Assembly (NCBI RefSeq): GCF_030542105.1
Contig: NZ_JAUOFB010000004.1
Span: 62,001 to 126,000 of the forward strand
From: Hymenobacter sp. BT730
GTDB lineage: Bacteria > Bacteroidota > Bacteroidia > Cytophagales > Hymenobacteraceae
DNA: 64,000 nucleotides
Reading direction: 5' to 3'
A model generated the notes under the pieces. It was not told where the DNA came from and did no database searches. It saw nothing but the letters and a program-made list of their open reading frames with translations. Both the position numbers and the translations under genes were made by a program. Positions within the stretch are counted from its first letter, which is position 1. The number at the start of each line of letters is the position of its first letter. Below, piece after piece: positions 44,876 through 53,069 of this stretch.

Positions 44876-45001
44876 TCATGCCAGGCGGCATTTCTTGTGT
44901 TTCTTGACCATCTTCTTTGCTGCTGAGACGTCCGCACTCACACTCCCGGCAGCGGCCAGCAGCAGAGCAATGGAAATAGGACGGAACGAGGCAAAAATCA
45001 T
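44876..45001 (-). CDS. Small exported Lys-rich protein, 41 residues
   Basis: ATG 45001 to TGA 44878-44876. Residues 1-23 form a signal peptide (MIFASFRPISIALLLAAAGS then VSA), leaving a short mature peptide rich in Lys and ending KKMVKKHKKCRLA with one Cys. No family is recognised. Support comes from context: a -7-like element 45 bases upstream and an intrinsic terminator 40 bases downstream, both on the same strand, in a gap of about 400 bases between lysC and the gene at 45160. The rest of that gap shows nothing else. Confidence 0.5.
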   Translation of the reverse strand: MIFASFRPISIALLLAAAGSVSADVSAAKKMVKKHKKCRLA

Positions 45002-45045
45002 CAGCAGAAAATCAGCCTTCCCGGAGCGGGAAGTAGTGTTCGGGG

Positions 45046-45053
45046 CGAAAGTA
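45046..45053 (-). promoter_or_regulatory. -7-like element TACTTTCG for the 41-residue gene
   Basis: Minus-strand TACTTTCG is one base from TAnnTTTG and lies about 45 bases before ATG 45001. Confidence 0.35.
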
Positions 45054-45159
45054 ACGCATTGCGAATAATTTCGGTGCCTTTCGGCTAGAAAAAATATTTA
45101 GCAGGCACTACCCGGTGAATAAGGTGGATAGGATTAAAGCTATTTATATCTGGAGAAGC

Positions 45160-45516
45160 CTAGACTGTTTGTGGGCTTGAAAGCAAAGCAATTACGGCTG
45201 CTGGGTTTTCTACTTCGATAATCAGCTGATCATACTCCTCGTGCTCCAGTTCAATAACCACGGCCTTTTCCTGGTGGTACACGTCCCAAAAAATACGCCG
45301 GTCATCCTTGAAGAAAGTACCAGCATTAAATAAGCCCGGAATGCTGGTACCGGGCATGCGCCAACCTTTCCACCAACCCTTCACCGCTTCCACATCCTGT
45401 CGGGCACTGCGGATATGCTCCGCCGGAATTTGCAGCTGGCTTTTGAAGGCCCAGAGCTTGTGCAGGCCTTTCACATTGAAGAGGATGTTACTTCCTTCTT
45501 TGGTTACTTCGACCAT
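45160..45516 (-). CDS. Conserved hypothetical protein, possible PH-like fold
   Basis: 118 residues with a mixed beta pattern. The central sequence WWKGWRMPGTSIPGLFNAGTFFKDDRRIFWDVYHQEKAVVIEL is similar to a broadly distributed bacterial family with a pleckstrin-homology-like fold, as far as I recall. No signal or membrane segment. Function unknown. It is flanked by the lysC/small-gene region and by a copy of the GIY-YIG-associated repeat. Confidence 0.6.
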   Translation of the reverse strand: MVEVTKEGSNILFNVKGLHKLWAFKSQLQIPAEHIRSARQDVEAVKGWWKGWRMPGTSIPGLFNAGTFFKDDRRIFWDVYHQEKAVVIELEHEEYDQLIIEVENPAAVIALLSSPQTV

Positions 45517-45545
45517 TGGGAAAGAGTTCTTATAGAAAGTGAAAG

Positions 45546-45580
45546 TAGAACGTCATGCTGAGCTTGTCGAAGCATCTTGC
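45546..45580 (+). repeat. Dispersed palindromic repeat, copy 1
   Basis: Begins TAGAACG, then TCATGCTGAGC and CGAAGCATCT, with ATGCT/AGCAT ends that can fold back. It lies 20 bases after the end of the GIY-YIG gene. Two more copies are at 45929-45958 and 45997-46032. Confidence 0.8.
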
Positions 45581-45599
45581 GTGGCGTCTTTGTGCCAAA

Positions 45600-45890
45600 T
45601 CATCCATCCCAAGTAAGTGGATCAATTGCCGCCCATGTTGGGTTGAAATCCTGAATTAACGCCTCTTTCTTGGCCCGAACCCATCCCTTCAATTGCTTCT
45701 CCCGTGCTATAGCCTGTATTGGGTCAGCGCACAGTTCGAAATAGACTAAAAGATTAGTCTGATACCGCCCAGTAAATTTTCCTGCTTCACCAAGTCCTGA
45801 ACTGTGCTCTTCCAATCGTCGTTGCAAGTCGTTAGTCATTCCAATATAGAGCACGGTTCGAATCGGATTTGTTAGGATATAGATATACAT
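45600..45890 (-). CDS. GIY-YIG nuclease domain protein
   Basis: 96 residues from ATG 45890; a longer frame to 45959 runs through the repeat and is less likely. It is a stand-alone GIY-YIG domain: MYIYILTNP, VLYIGMTNDLQRRLEEH (the YIG half and catalytic Arg) and AIAREKQLKGW with the metal-binding Glu. This is the small URI/YhbQ-type group. It would nick or cut DNA, but no target is known. The gene is enclosed by three copies of a ~30-base palindrome, one beyond its stop and an inverted pair before its start, an arrangement reminiscent of REP-associated genes. Confidence 0.88.
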   Translation of the reverse strand: MYIYILTNPIRTVLYIGMTNDLQRRLEEHSSGLGEAGKFTGRYQTNLLVYFELCADPIQAIAREKQLKGWVRAKKEALIQDFNPTWAAIDPLTWDG

Positions 45891-45928
45891 AGGACGCTTT
45901 GCTTTTTGGTATTGATAATATAAAAAGG

Positions 45929-45958
45929 TCATGCTGAGCGCAGCCGAAGCATCTCGCA
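45929..45958 (+). repeat. Dispersed palindromic repeat, copy 2
   Basis: Same core as copy 1. With copy 3 it forms an inverted pair: 30 bases match 45996-46025 with one mismatch, and inside the 37-base interval TGTGGT (45961-45966) pairs with ACCACA (45981-45986). Confidence 0.85.
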
Positions 45959-45996
45959 AGTGTGGTAACTATTGATTAGCACCACAACATCAGCAT

Positions 45997-46032
45997 GCGA
46001 GATGCTTCGACTGCGCTCAGCATGACGTTCTA
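45997..46032 (-). repeat. Dispersed palindromic repeat, copy 3 (inverted)
   Basis: On the minus strand it reads TAGAACG then TCATGCTGAGCGC, sharing the TAGAACG edge with copy 1. It ends 16 bases from the GH97 stop. Confidence 0.85.
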
Positions 46033-46047
46033 TTTTAGTGCGTTAAG

Positions 46048-48156
46048 CTACTTTACCGGCTTAATACTCACGGCCGTACCGCCACCGGCGGCCATTTGCA
46101 GCTTCAGCGCTGATTTGCTGTTTACCTTCATCTTCCGAATCTGGTAGGCCATTGGGTTTTTGTCCCAGGATGCGCCTTTGCCATCGGCGTAAATGGTGGC
46201 TTCGTAGCGCTGGCCGGGTTTTAGAAAATCCAGCTTCACGGTTTGGTTGCGGGCGTTTTCATCAGTGATGGCGCCCAGGTACCACTCGTCTTTGCCTTTG
46301 GCCTGGCGGGCTATGGTGAGGTAGTCGCCGGGCTCGGCGGCCAGGATACGGGTATCGTCCCAATCTACGGGCACGTCTTTAATGAACTGGAAGGCGTCCA
46401 GGTGCTTTTCGTAGGCTTCGGGCAGGTCGGCGGCCATTTGCAGGGGGCTGTACATCGTCACGTACAGGGCCAGCTGCTTGGTGAGGGTGGTGTGCACCTG
46501 CCGGCCTTTGTTCCGCTCGGGGTTCCAGCTTTCCAGCTGAATCTGAAAGATGCCGGGCGTGTAGTCCATGGGGCCGCCCATGAGGCGGGTGAAGGGCAGA
46601 ATGGTTTCGTGCTCGGGCGGGTTGCCCTCGCTCCAGGCGTTGAACTCGTTGCCTCGGGCCGCCTCATTGGCCAGCCAGTTGGGGTAGGTGCGGTGCAGGC
46701 CGGTGGGCCGCACCGATTCATGCATATCCACCATAATCTTCTGGCGGGCCATGTGGTCGGCGGTGCGGTTAAAGTGGTTCACCATCCACTGGCCATCGTG
46801 ATGCTCGCCGCGTGGGATAATGCGGCCCACATAGCCGGTTTTCACTGCATCGTAGCCATTCGCTTTCATGAAGCGGAATGCCTCATCCTGGCGGCGCTCA
46901 TAGTTGGTCACGGAGCCGGAGGTTTCGTGGTGCATAATGAGCTTAATGCCCTTGCTGGTAGCGTATTGCTGCAGCTCTGCTACATTGAAATCGGGGTAGG
47001 GGGTCACAAAGTCGAATACCTCTTCCTTCCAGTTGCCGGCCCAGTCTTCCCAGCCCACGTTCCAGCCTTCTACCAGCACGCTTTGCAGGCCGTGTTTGGC
47101 GGCGAAATCAATGTAGCGCTTCACGTTGGCAGTATTAGCGCCGTGGTGGCCGTTGGGCTTCAGCTGGCTCCAGTCGGTGTCGGCCAGCTTGAGGTTGCCG
47201 GTATCGGAGTAGTTCCAGCTGGATTTATTAACGTGCATCTCCCACCACACGCCCACCATTTTCTGGGGCTTAATCCAGCCCGTGTCGGTGAGCTTGGTGG
47301 GCTCGTTCAGGTTTAGAATGAGTTTGCTGGCCAGCACGTCGGGGGCCTTGTCGCTCACCACAATGGTCCGCCAGGGCGTGTGCTCAGGGGTTTGCAGGTA
47401 GGCCGCGGCGCCGGTAGCGCTGGGCACCAGGGTGCTGGTGAGCCCGAAGGTCTGGCGGTTTACGGTCAGCATCATAGCCGGGTAGTTCACCAGCGCCGCC
47501 TCATGAATGTTGAGGTACAGCCCGTCGTCGGCCTTCATCATGAGCGGCGTCTGCACGCGGTCCGGGGCCGATTTTTCCTGGATGGGCGTAATGGCGGCGG
47601 CATCAATCTCGCTCAGGCGGGTGGTTTTATAGGCGTACTCATTGGAGTCGTAGTCGCCGGGAATCCAGAAGGTTTTGTGGTTGCCGTTGAGGTTGAACTC
47701 GGTCTTCTCCTGCTGCACCGTGAAGTAGGTAAGGCCGGGCTGCTCGGGAAACTCGTAGCGGAAGCCCAGACCGTCATTGTAGAGGCGGAAGCGCACCACC
47801 ATGCGGTGCCCATCTTTGCCCGCCTGCGCCAGCGTAACGGCCAGCTCTTTGTAGCGGTTGCGGATTTGCTTCACCTCGCCCCACACCGGGGTCCAGGTAT
47901 CGTCGTGCTGACTGGAATCCGTCTGGGCAATGGTAAAGCCCTGGTCCATGCCCGGCTGGCCCTGCAGCAACATGCCCAGCTTGCTGGGCTTCAGCACGGG
48001 CTTCGTACCGAATTGCAGCTGGTAGGTCGGCTCCCCGCTCGGGCTCAGGCGGAAATTCAGCGTGAGCTTATTAGAGGGGGAGTGGACGGTTTGGGCCTGG
48101 GCCGGAACTTCAGCCAGATATGCCCCAAGAAGAAAAAGAGGATATATAAATCTCAT
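46048..48156 (-). CDS. GH97 family alpha-glucosidase (SusB-like)
   Basis: 702 residues from ATG 48156, which opens the signal peptide MRFIYPLFLLGAYLAEVPAQAQ; TTG 48177 is an alternative. The N-terminal beta-supersandwich (about 25-280) is followed by a TIM barrel (about 300-560) and a C-terminal beta domain. VGVWWEMHVNKSSW, VLVEGWNVGW, HHETSG and VDMHES are GH97 landmarks. The glutamates in HHETSG and HES fit the inverting, SusB-type subgroup rather than retaining galactosidases. It should hydrolyse alpha-glucosidic links of starch oligosaccharides in the periplasm. No SusC/D genes are next to it. Confidence 0.92.
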   Translation of the reverse strand: MRFIYPLFLLGAYLAEVPAQAQTVHSPSNKLTLNFRLSPSGEPTYQLQFGTKPVLKPSKLGMLLQGQPGMDQGFTIAQTDSSQHDDTWTPVWGEVKQIRNRYKELAVTLAQAGKDGHRMVVRFRLYNDGLGFRYEFPEQPGLTYFTVQQEKTEFNLNGNHKTFWIPGDYDSNEYAYKTTRLSEIDAAAITPIQEKSAPDRVQTPLMMKADDGLYLNIHEAALVNYPAMMLTVNRQTFGLTSTLVPSATGAAAYLQTPEHTPWRTIVVSDKAPDVLASKLILNLNEPTKLTDTGWIKPQKMVGVWWEMHVNKSSWNYSDTGNLKLADTDWSQLKPNGHHGANTANVKRYIDFAAKHGLQSVLVEGWNVGWEDWAGNWKEEVFDFVTPYPDFNVAELQQYATSKGIKLIMHHETSGSVTNYERRQDEAFRFMKANGYDAVKTGYVGRIIPRGEHHDGQWMVNHFNRTADHMARQKIMVDMHESVRPTGLHRTYPNWLANEAARGNEFNAWSEGNPPEHETILPFTRLMGGPMDYTPGIFQIQLESWNPERNKGRQVHTTLTKQLALYVTMYSPLQMAADLPEAYEKHLDAFQFIKDVPVDWDDTRILAAEPGDYLTIARQAKGKDEWYLGAITDENARNQTVKLDFLKPGQRYEATIYADGKGASWDKNPMAYQIRKMKVNSKSALKLQMAAGGGTAVSIKPVK

Positions 48157-48180
48157 GGTTCGGTTGATTTTGTGCAAAGC

Positions 48181-48723
48181 CTAAATTCCTAAAATGGTCA
48201 CTGTTAAATGGATAAAGGCTATTAGTACAGCCGTAAGCCAAGCTGAGCTTTTGTCGCCCGGGAGCCAAATTTTTTTATCTAAGTCCTCGTTGTAGGGAAT
48301 TATGGCAGAGAGATTTTTCTTAATAAGGTCGAAGTTTTTTATTTGGAATTCATTAAAGCTGTATTGTGTACCGTCTGTAGTTTGTAAAAAAAATGCTCGA
48401 TAACTGTTAAATCTTGTTTGATGGGTATACGATTTATAGCCTAAGCTATTTCCGGAGTTTATAATTGTTTTTATTGTAAAATACTTATTGATGACAGTAA
48501 TACTTTTTTGGGTGTCAATTTGAATTGCATTAATAGAAATTAAAAAACTATATATGGCTAATGCAGCGGCTAAAAGGCAGAATAATGCGGGTGCTAAATA
48601 CGATTTTTGAGTTGATGAATGTTCGTTAATTAATACAGAAAATATTATTGTGATAAAAACCCCGATGGTTAATAATATTATATGAAATATAAAGGCTATT
48701 ATTCTGGTTTTTGAATATATCAT
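48181..48723 (-). CDS. AT-rich orphan membrane protein
   Basis: 180 residues from ATG 48723. Two hydrophobic helices at the N-terminus (about 8-32 and 42-65), a polar Tyr/Asn-rich middle domain and a final helix (about 160-178), as in small proteins with a membrane-anchored PH-like domain. The coding sequence is strongly AT-rich against its GC-rich neighbours, which suggests recent transfer. No family recognised. It precedes the GH97 gene on the same strand by 24 bases before the possible TTG start, but the composition argues against a shared history. Confidence 0.6.
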   Translation of the reverse strand: MIYSKTRIIAFIFHIILLTIGVFITIIFSVLINEHSSTQKSYLAPALFCLLAAALAIYSFLISINAIQIDTQKSITVINKYFTIKTIINSGNSLGYKSYTHQTRFNSYRAFFLQTTDGTQYSFNEFQIKNFDLIKKNLSAIIPYNEDLDKKIWLPGDKSSAWLTAVLIAFIHLTVTILGI

Positions 48724-48879
48724 GAGTAGTTAAAAAATATTTTATTTTGATTTGCTTTAAATAAATATTGCTATTGACTCAATGTGTGATACCCGAATTT
48801 CGTCGGGCCGGTTCGTTACAGCAGGTGACAGAGTGAAGGTTATTCAAAATGATTTCTAAGGTCGTATTAAACCATAGAA

Positions 48880-49854
48880 CTAAAACTCCAACTGCTCCCC
48901 CTGCTCCGGAAACACAAACTTCACCTGTAGCTTATTAGCATCATTCAATTGCTTCTTAATAGCTGCTTCATTGCCCGCCGTAGGTTTGATATGGGTAATG
49001 ACAACCGGAAAACCCCGCAACGCTTCCGCGCCGGTAAGCTGACCAAGCACCGCCAGTTCCTGCAGCAGTAAAGCAGGCGTCAGGTGGCCGAAAAGCTGAT
49101 TGGCGGGCTGCTCATTCGGGTAAGAAACCTCTATGAAAATGGCTTTGAGTTGGCGGGAAACCACCAACGGCTGAATGGTCTGCCAAAGCCCCCGCAAGTT
49201 GTGGGTTTTTTCCAGCTTATCGGCGCCTGTATCACCCAGGTACAACAGGTAGCTGTCCTGACTTTTCAGCAAAATGGCCGCACTCTGGTGCGGGGCAGAA
49301 TGGCTTAATGGGAATGCCCGCACACTCATACTGGTGCCAGCCACAGGAGTTTCCTGGCCGGGGACCAGCCGTTGGTAATGGTATTTGCTTAAGGCCGGTT
49401 TAGCACCCTCGTTCCCGAAATTCGGCCATGCCTGCCAGTTGAAATAGCTGGACTGCAGCGTAGCAATGCACTCCGGCAGCGCATAAATAGGCTTGGGTGC
49501 ATCATCGGGCGCATGGAGAAGCATGCCGACCACATGGTCGAGGTGGGCGTGGGAAAGGAGGTAGGCGCGGATGTACTGCCGCAGTACCGTATCGGGCGAG
49601 GTAGTGAAGACCTTGTTGGCAATGGCTTTTTCAATGCCCTGCTGCAGGCTGCCCGCATCGAGGCAGGCGTAAGCGTTAGAGCCCGTCGGGGCCACCAGAT
49701 AGGCGGAAAGGTTACTTTCATCAATGCCCCCTTTCACTCCCAGCGGCACTACGGTAAAAGCATATGGAATACTGCGCTGGGCCTGGGTCTGATGTGCAAG
49801 AAAAGACAGCAGAAGTAAGAGAAACCAGGCTGGGAAACGCAGGGCCAGTTTCAT
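48880..49854 (-). CDS. MBL-fold class II cyclic-nucleotide phosphodiesterase-like protein
   Basis: 324 residues from ATG 49854; the upstream extension would overlap the GNAT gene. Signal peptide to about residue 26. The class II pattern is HAHLDH (His102, His104, Asp106, His107), with YLGDTGAD, IFIEVSYPN, GHLTP and a late VVITHIKP. Class II enzymes (PDE1/CpdP) hydrolyse cAMP; here the signal peptide puts it outside the cytoplasm, so the substrate may be external. It follows the GNAT gene with a one-base gap, so the two are translated together. Confidence 0.86.
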   Translation of the reverse strand: MKLALRFPAWFLLLLLSFLAHQTQAQRSIPYAFTVVPLGVKGGIDESNLSAYLVAPTGSNAYACLDAGSLQQGIEKAIANKVFTTSPDTVLRQYIRAYLLSHAHLDHVVGMLLHAPDDAPKPIYALPECIATLQSSYFNWQAWPNFGNEGAKPALSKYHYQRLVPGQETPVAGTSMSVRAFPLSHSAPHQSAAILLKSQDSYLLYLGDTGADKLEKTHNLRGLWQTIQPLVVSRQLKAIFIEVSYPNEQPANQLFGHLTPALLLQELAVLGQLTGAEALRGFPVVITHIKPTAGNEAAIKKQLNDANKLQVKFVFPEQGEQLEF

Positions 49855-49855
49855 C

Positions 49856-50293
49856 TTACAAGGTATGGGTTGGCCAGTTATGCATCTCAAACCGCACTTC
49901 TCCGCTCTGGGTCCGGCCGGTTTCCTGCCAGCCTTGGCGGCGGTAAAATTCCTCGGCGCGGGTGCCGGGCCCAGTGCTGAGCCAGACGGTTTCGGTGGTA
50001 TGGTGGAAATACCAGTCCAGCATCAAATCATGCAGCCGTTTACCAACGCCTCGCCCGGCAAATTCCGGCTGAATGAACAGCGCCCAGATGTTGTGGTCCT
50101 GCAAATCGGCAATGGCGAAACCTACTATCTGGTCTGCTACTATACACACCCAGCCTTTGCCGCGCCTGGTAAGATAGTCCTCATAGTCCTGCGCCGTCAC
50201 CCGATCAGGGTTTGAGAGGCGGTTTTCAAGTACCGCCAGCCGCACCGTTATTAGCTGTGGAATATCAGTGACCTGTGCTTCGCGGAAAATCAT
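49856..50293 (-). CDS. GNAT acetyltransferase
   Basis: 145 residues. The acetyl-CoA binding loop is FAGRGVGKRL (the Q/RxxGxG/A motif), preceded by NIWALFIQPEFAG and followed by YRRQGWQETG. The substrate is unknown. It is the first gene of an operon with the exported MBL phosphodiesterase. Confidence 0.88.
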   Translation of the reverse strand: MIFREAQVTDIPQLITVRLAVLENRLSNPDRVTAQDYEDYLTRRGKGWVCIVADQIVGFAIADLQDHNIWALFIQPEFAGRGVGKRLHDLMLDWYFHHTTETVWLSTGPGTRAEEFYRRQGWQETGRTQSGEVRFEMHNWPTHTL

Positions 50294-50514
50294 GCTGGCT
50301 AAGAATAAATGAGCGGCGTAAGTTGGGACGGGGAGAGGCGGTATGCAAACGCACCGATTGAAAACCGGTTATTCCGTTACTCAGTACGGGCTTAGTTGAG
50401 GATCGGTACAGAGTCAGCACACAACCCCTGCCGCACTTCATCGTAACTTGCAGCTGATTTTTAACCCAAGAGGCGCTTCGCTAAAATTCCCACGGCCTTG
50501 CAACCTCGATTTGT

Positions 50515-51690
50515 ATGACTTCTCCACAACGGAGCCGCGCTGCCGTTAGCGCGCTTTTTTTCCTTAGCGGCCTGTGCTTTGCCAGCTGGGCTTCCCGTAT
50601 TCCGGATATTCGCTTGCACCTGGGCCTTTCAGAAGGGCAACTGGGCCAGTTGCTGCTGGCTATGCCGGTAGGATCGGTGGCCGCGCTTCCGCTGGCAGGT
50701 TGGTTGGTTGATACCTACGGTAGCCGCCGGGTGGTGCAGATAGCGGCGGCTATGTATGCCCTGGCGCTGCCGCTGCTGGGCTGGGCACCCACGGCCTGGA
50801 CGCTGGCGGCTGGTCTGGTGCTCTTCGGCAGCGGCGGCAACCTGCTCAATATCTCTGTGAATGCCCAGGCACTGGAGGTGCAAAAATCCTTTAAGGATAA
50901 AGTTATTATGGGCTCTTTCCACGGCCTGTGGAGCTTAGCCGGCTTTGTGGGCGGCGTAGTAGGCGCGTGGCTGGTGGGTTGGCAACAAACGCCCCTGGTG
51001 CATTTTACTACCATCAGCGCCGCGTTGCTGCTGCTGCTCCTGGTAGTGCGGGGCAGTTTGCCCCACTCCACGGAACACGCGGCCGGTTCCGGCCTGGTAC
51101 TGCGTATGCCCGATGGCTACCTGCTCCGGCTCGGCCTTATTGCCCTGTTCGGTTTGTTGTGCGAAGGCTGTATGTTTGATTGGAGCGGGGTGTACTTTCA
51201 ACAGGTAGTGCACGCCGATAAAGCCTGGGTTACCAGTGGCTACGTGGCGTTTATGAGCACCATGGCCCTCGGCCGCTTCGGCTCCGACTACCTGGCCAGC
51301 CACCTGGGCGTGGCGCGCGTGCTGCAGCTCAGCAGTGCGCTCATTTGCCTGGGGCTGCTCACGGCGGTCCTGTTTCCGGGTTTGCCCACGGCCATTCTGG
51401 GTTTTCTGCTGGTAGGTTTTGGTACCTCCTCGGTTATTCCGCTCACATACAGTGCGGCAGGGCGCGTGAAGGGTATGTCGCCGGGTATTGCGCTGGCCCT
51501 GGTTTCAACGGTGGGCTTCTTCGGATTTCTGGCCGGTCCGCCTATGATTGGGCTTCTGGCTCAGGCTTCCAGCCTTCGTCTGTCTTTTGCCTTTGTGGCG
51601 CTAATGGGCGCGGCTATTGGTGGTTTGGCCGTGGGCATGCCCAATACGAAAGAGGAATTAGAGCCCGTGCCGTTGCCGATGGAAGGATAG
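50515..51690 (+). CDS. MFS transporter
   Basis: 391 residues with about 12 hydrophobic segments. Early features FFLSGLCFASWASRIPDIR and a loop 2-3 motif GWLVDTYGSRRV fit the major facilitator superfamily; GRFGSDYL is the second-half counterpart. The first motif resembles the sugar/multi-drug branch seen in fucose-permease-like proteins, but the substrate cannot be assigned. It ends in a repeat-like terminator shared with the convergent AI-2E gene. Confidence 0.87.
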   Translation: MTSPQRSRAAVSALFFLSGLCFASWASRIPDIRLHLGLSEGQLGQLLLAMPVGSVAALPLAGWLVDTYGSRRVVQIAAAMYALALPLLGWAPTAWTLAAGLVLFGSGGNLLNISVNAQALEVQKSFKDKVIMGSFHGLWSLAGFVGGVVGAWLVGWQQTPLVHFTTISAALLLLLLVVRGSLPHSTEHAAGSGLVLRMPDGYLLRLGLIALFGLLCEGCMFDWSGVYFQQVVHADKAWVTSGYVAFMSTMALGRFGSDYLASHLGVARVLQLSSALICLGLLTAVLFPGLPTAILGFLLVGFGTSSVIPLTYSAAGRVKGMSPGIALALVSTVGFFGFLAGPPMIGLLAQASSLRLSFAFVALMGAAIGGLAVGMPNTKEELEPVPLPMEG

Positions 51691-51738
51691 CCTTACAGAG
51701 CTGATTAGCTTTTCAGGTTGTTTTACAGGGCAAAATGA

Positions 51739-51768
51739 GGCAGAGACGCAAGATGTTGCGTCTCTGCC
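51739..51768. terminator. Palindromic hairpin between convergent genes
   Basis: Perfect 13-base arms (GGCAGAGACGCAA and complement) around GATG, without a T run. The motif AGAGACGCAA-N4-TTGCGTCTCT resembles a palindrome scattered through several bacterial genomes, from general knowledge. Confidence 0.6.
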
Positions 51769-51797
51769 GCTTGCGGTTGCCTGGCGGCCGTCACTTC

Positions 51798-52895
51798 CTA
51801 CATTTCCTCCATCAGCGCTTGAGGCTTTCTTCGGCGGCCGCGCGTGGCTTCTTCGTCGCCTAGCAGCAGGCCCCAGGGTTTTAGCGGCTCAATCCGGTCG
51901 AAGATGATTTTCAGGATAGCAATAACGGGCAGGGCCAGGAACATGCCCGCCACCCCGCCAATAGAGTTGCCCACCAGCACGCCCACAATGGCCACCAGCG
52001 CGTTTACCTTCACCTTGGACGCCACAATACGCGGAATCAGGTAGTGGTTGTCGATGAACTGAATCAGCAGGTAAGCACCCAGTACTGCCATTACCGGGCC
52101 GTACCCGTCAGTGCTTACAAAGGCCATAAGCATAGGCAGGGCTACCGCCACCAGTCCCCCGATGTAGGGAATAAAATTGAGCAGGGCGCCCACTACGCCC
52201 AGTAGCAGAGCATAGGGCACACCAATGATCAGCAGCGCCACCGTATTCAGCGTAGCTACAATGCTGGCTTCAATCAGCAACCCTACCATGTAGCTCTGAA
52301 TAGTAGCTTTGCTTTCGTGCAGCACCTCGGCCACATTGGTGTCCTGCCGCCGCCCGGAAAACACCTGGGTCAGGAAATCAATCAGCCTACGCTTATACAG
52401 CAGCAGCAGAAAAATATAAACGGGAATCAGCGTAGCTACCACCAACAAACCCGAAATGGCTGTAACGGCGCCGCCGGCCAGGGTAGTAGTGCGGCTGCCG
52501 GCTTCCCGTAGCCAGCCCATCAGGCGCTGATTGGAAATACCGAAGCGGGAGGCAAGCCATTGCTGCAGTTCCAGGCTAGTTTGAATGAGCCGGGCTTTAA
52601 ACTGCGGGAGTTGGGCGCCCAACTGGGCAGCTTGTACATAAATGAAATAGAGCAGCCCCACGAGCGTGGCCACGCCCAGAATCACCGTGAGGGTAATAGC
52701 CAGCAGCCGGGGTACGCCACAGCGCAGCAGAAACTGCTCCACAGGGTGTAGCAGAATGGCCAGAATGGCCGCGAAGAACAGCGGAAAAATAATGTTGCTG
52801 GCAATGTGCAGCGTGAAAATCACAAGAGCTACACCCAGCATCACCAGCGGCGCTTTGACGTAGAGCGGGAACTTAAGCTCGTTGTTTTCGGGCAT
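51798..52895 (-). CDS. AI-2E family transporter
   Basis: 365 residues from ATG 52895 (a longer frame starts at 52982). About eight membrane segments. The family hallmarks are FPLFFAAILAILLHPVEQFL near the start, FIPYIGGLVAVALP and the IPRIVASKVKVNALVAIVGVLVGNSIGGVAGMFLALP block. Family members export autoinducer-2 or act as Na+/H+ antiporters, so the label is by family. The C-terminus is a short Arg-rich cytoplasmic tail. Confidence 0.88.
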   Translation of the reverse strand: MPENNELKFPLYVKAPLVMLGVALVIFTLHIASNIIFPLFFAAILAILLHPVEQFLLRCGVPRLLAITLTVILGVATLVGLLYFIYVQAAQLGAQLPQFKARLIQTSLELQQWLASRFGISNQRLMGWLREAGSRTTTLAGGAVTAISGLLVVATLIPVYIFLLLLYKRRLIDFLTQVFSGRRQDTNVAEVLHESKATIQSYMVGLLIEASIVATLNTVALLIIGVPYALLLGVVGALLNFIPYIGGLVAVALPMLMAFVSTDGYGPVMAVLGAYLLIQFIDNHYLIPRIVASKVKVNALVAIVGVLVGNSIGGVAGMFLALPVIAILKIIFDRIEPLKPWGLLLGDEEATRGRRRKPQALMEEM

Positions 52896-53069
52896 AGGGA
52901 GAGTCTGCCAGGAAGCTAAATTTTCCTGAGGTACGGCTTGTATCGTCAGGTTCCGGCGGAAGGTTGTAATTCCTTCCACCACTCAGTACGGATAGTATTC
53001 CCCTGCCATAACAGAGCAGTAGGAGCGTAGCTGCCCTGTCACGGTATAGAGGGCCTTCGTGGCGCGGGC

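Noticed and set aside
45891..45959. Longer N-terminus for the GIY-YIG protein (about 23 more residues).
   Set aside because: It would translate the dispersed repeat, and the domain begins cleanly at MYIYIL from ATG 45890.
46243..47316. 357-codon open frame antisense to the GH97 gene.
   Set aside because: Shadow; the opposite strand encodes a clear GH97 enzyme with signal peptide and active-site motifs.
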